Source of the DNA: an uncultured Flavobacteriales bacterium
GTDB taxonomy: Bacteria > Bacteroidota > Bacteroidia > Palsa-965
Assembly (NCBI GenBank): GCA_946478675.1
Contig: CAMLEF010000303.1
Location: 1 to 5,714 of the forward strand
DNA: 5,714 nt
Direction: 5' to 3'
Under the pieces are notes generated by a model, which did not search any database, was not told the DNA's origin, and worked only from the letters and a program-made list of their open reading frames with translations. A program made the position numbers and the translations under genes. Within the stretch, counting starts at the first letter, position 1. Every line of letters begins with the position of its first letter. Below are positions 4,642 to 5,714 of the stretch, in pieces.

Positions 4642-5714
4642 ATGCTTCGTTCACACAATTGCGGGGAGCTGCGACTCTCCGATGCCGGCAAACTCGTTAC
4701 GCTTTGCGGATGGATCCAGGTTTCACGCGATTTCGGGGGACTGACCTTCGTCGATTTGCGCGATCGTTATGGTCTTACGCAGCTTTCGTTCAATATGTCG
4801 ACCGACGCTTCGCTGTGTGAGCAGGCGCGCAAGCTCGGGCGTGAGTTCGTCGTGCAGGTGTCCGGTGAAGTGCGCGAGCGCGAGAATAAAAATCCGAAAA
4901 TTCCGACGGGCGATATCGAGATCATCGTGTCGTCGCTCACGATCCTGAACGAAGCGAAAACGCCGCCCTTCACCATCGAAGATAATACCGACGGCGGCGA
5001 CGATCTTCGCATGAAGTTCCGCTACCTCGACATCCGCCGCGCTCCCGTTCGCGAGAGCCTCATGCTGCGTCACCTCATGGCGCAGGAAACGCGCAAATAT
5101 CTCAGCGATCAGCAATTCATCGAGGTGGAAACGCCGGTGCTGATCAAGTCGACGCCGGAAGGTGCGCGCGACTTCGTCGTTCCTTCGCGCATGAACCCGG
5201 GCCAATTCTACGCGCTGCCGCAGTCGCCGCAAACGTTCAAGCAGCTGCTGATGGTCGCGGGCATGGACCGCTATTTCCAGATCGTGAAATGTTTCCGCGA
5301 CGAAGATTTGCGTGCCGACCGCCAGCCGGAATTCACGCAGATCGACTGCGAGATGAGCTTCGTGGAGCGCGCGGACATCCTGAATATGTTCGAAGGCCTC
5401 GTGCGTCATTTGTTCCAGACGGTGAAAGGCATCAACATCGGCGAGCTGCCGCACATGAGCTACCAGGATGCGGCGAAATATTACGGCAGCGACAAGCCCG
5501 ACACGCGCTTCGACATGAAGTTCGTCGAGCTGAACAACGTCGTGAAAGGAAAAGGTTTTAAAGTGTTCGACGACGCAGAGCTCGTGGTCGGCATTTGTGC
5601 GAAAGGCGCAGCGAACTACACGCGCAAGCAGCTGGATGAGCTCACGGAATTCGTGAAGCGTCCGCAGATCGGCGCGACGGGCCTCGTGTATGCGCGCTGG
5701 AATGATGAAGGCGT
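4642..5714 (+). CDS. aspS: Aspartyl-tRNA synthetase, 5' part (truncated by the window end)
   Basis: This class II aminoacyl-tRNA synthetase charges tRNA-Asp with aspartate in the cytoplasm. The first 357 codons plus two bases are present, about 60% of the usual bacterial length of roughly 580-600 residues. The N-terminal OB-fold anticodon-binding domain spans about residues 1-105 ([21 protein letters not shown] at its start). The catalytic domain follows with FRYLDIRR at 126-133, motif 1 around 152-170 (FIEVETPVL), the flexible-loop region TPEGARDF at 171-178, QSPQTFKQ at 194-201 and motif 2 [16 protein letters not shown] at 218-233. The sequence then enters the bacterial GAD-type insertion at about 285 onward ([14 protein letters not shown]). 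Motif 3 lies outside the window. ATG 4642 is the first start that gives the complete OB fold. It follows an AT-rich leader with no Shine-Dalgarno. It is GC-rich (one line is 57%) and looks like native core genome. Confidence 0.97.
   Translation, partial: MLRSHNCGELRLSDAGKLVTLCGWIQVSRDFGGLTFVDLRDRYGLTQLSFNMSTDASLCEQARKLGREFVVQVSGEVRERENKNPKIPTGDIEIIVSSLTILNEAKTPPFTIEDNTDGGDDLRMKFRYLDIRRAPVRESLMLRHLMAQETRKYLSDQQFIEVETPVLIKSTPEGARDFVVPSRMNPGQFYALPQSPQTFKQLLMVAGMDRYFQIVKCFRDEDLRADRQPEFTQIDCEMSFVERADILNMFEGLVRHLFQTVKGINIGELPHMSYQDAAKYYGSDKPDTRFDMKFVELNNVVKGKGFKVFDDAELVVGICAKGAANYTRKQLDELTEFVKRPQIGATGLVYARWNDEG

Noticed and set aside
4363..4654. Minus-strand frames of 91 and 93 codons across the aspS leader
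   Set aside because: They encode Gly/Trp-rich low-complexity sequence produced by the C-run tract and repeat element, and they overlap the starts of two real genes.
4723..5454. Minus-strand reading frame of 243 codons opposite aspS
   Set aside because: It is the antisense shadow of unmistakable aspartyl-tRNA synthetase coding sequence.

Overview
This window looks like chromosomal DNA from a Bacteroidota bacterium, probably in or near the Chitinophagaceae. Three things point there. No gene start has a Shine-Dalgarno-like purine tract, and most lie in AT-rich leaders. The intergenic element at 4431-4509 matches a repeat I remember from that group. The window also holds a secreted polymorphic toxin of the kind those genomes carry. 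The lineage is an inference, because no rRNA or other marker is present.

Layout. (1) 1-145 (+) is the 3' end of an unrecognised gene. Its stop overlaps the next start as ATGA. (2) 142-2619 (+) encodes an 825-residue protein with a Sec signal peptide, a long GC-rich body and a C-terminal TNT domain (tuberculosis necrotizing toxin family, an NAD+ glycohydrolase). (3) 2629-2991 (+) is a small AT-rich gene nine bases downstream, the candidate immunity gene. (4) On the minus strand, convergent with it, is a three-gene cassette read from right to left. It comprises a 277-residue DUF3883/NOV-type PD-(D/E)XK protein (4409-3576), a 106-residue conserved-looking protein (3524-3204) and a 74-residue ORF that starts in a TAATG overlap but needs a -1 frame change to be read through (3204-2981). 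(5) 4410-4641 is a divergent intergenic region with a structured repeat element and a run of C-tracts. (6) 4642-5714 (+) is the 5' part of aspS, aspartyl-tRNA synthetase, cut by the window end.

Composition divides the window. The toxin body and aspS are GC-rich: hand counts of single 60-base lines give about 67% and 57%. The TNT domain, the immunity candidate and the DUF3883 cassette are AT-rich, with sampled lines at about 25-47%. The toxin tip and everything up to the aspS leader therefore look like later arrivals between older host sequence.

Working model. The Sec-exported 825-residue protein delivers a C-terminal NAD+-depleting domain to competitors, and the next gene protects the producer. 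The minus-strand cassette is best read as an accessory, possibly defence-related nuclease operon of unknown mechanism. The best candidates for something new are the toxin/immunity pair, whose immunity protein I do not recognise, and the small proteins accompanying the DUF3883 gene.
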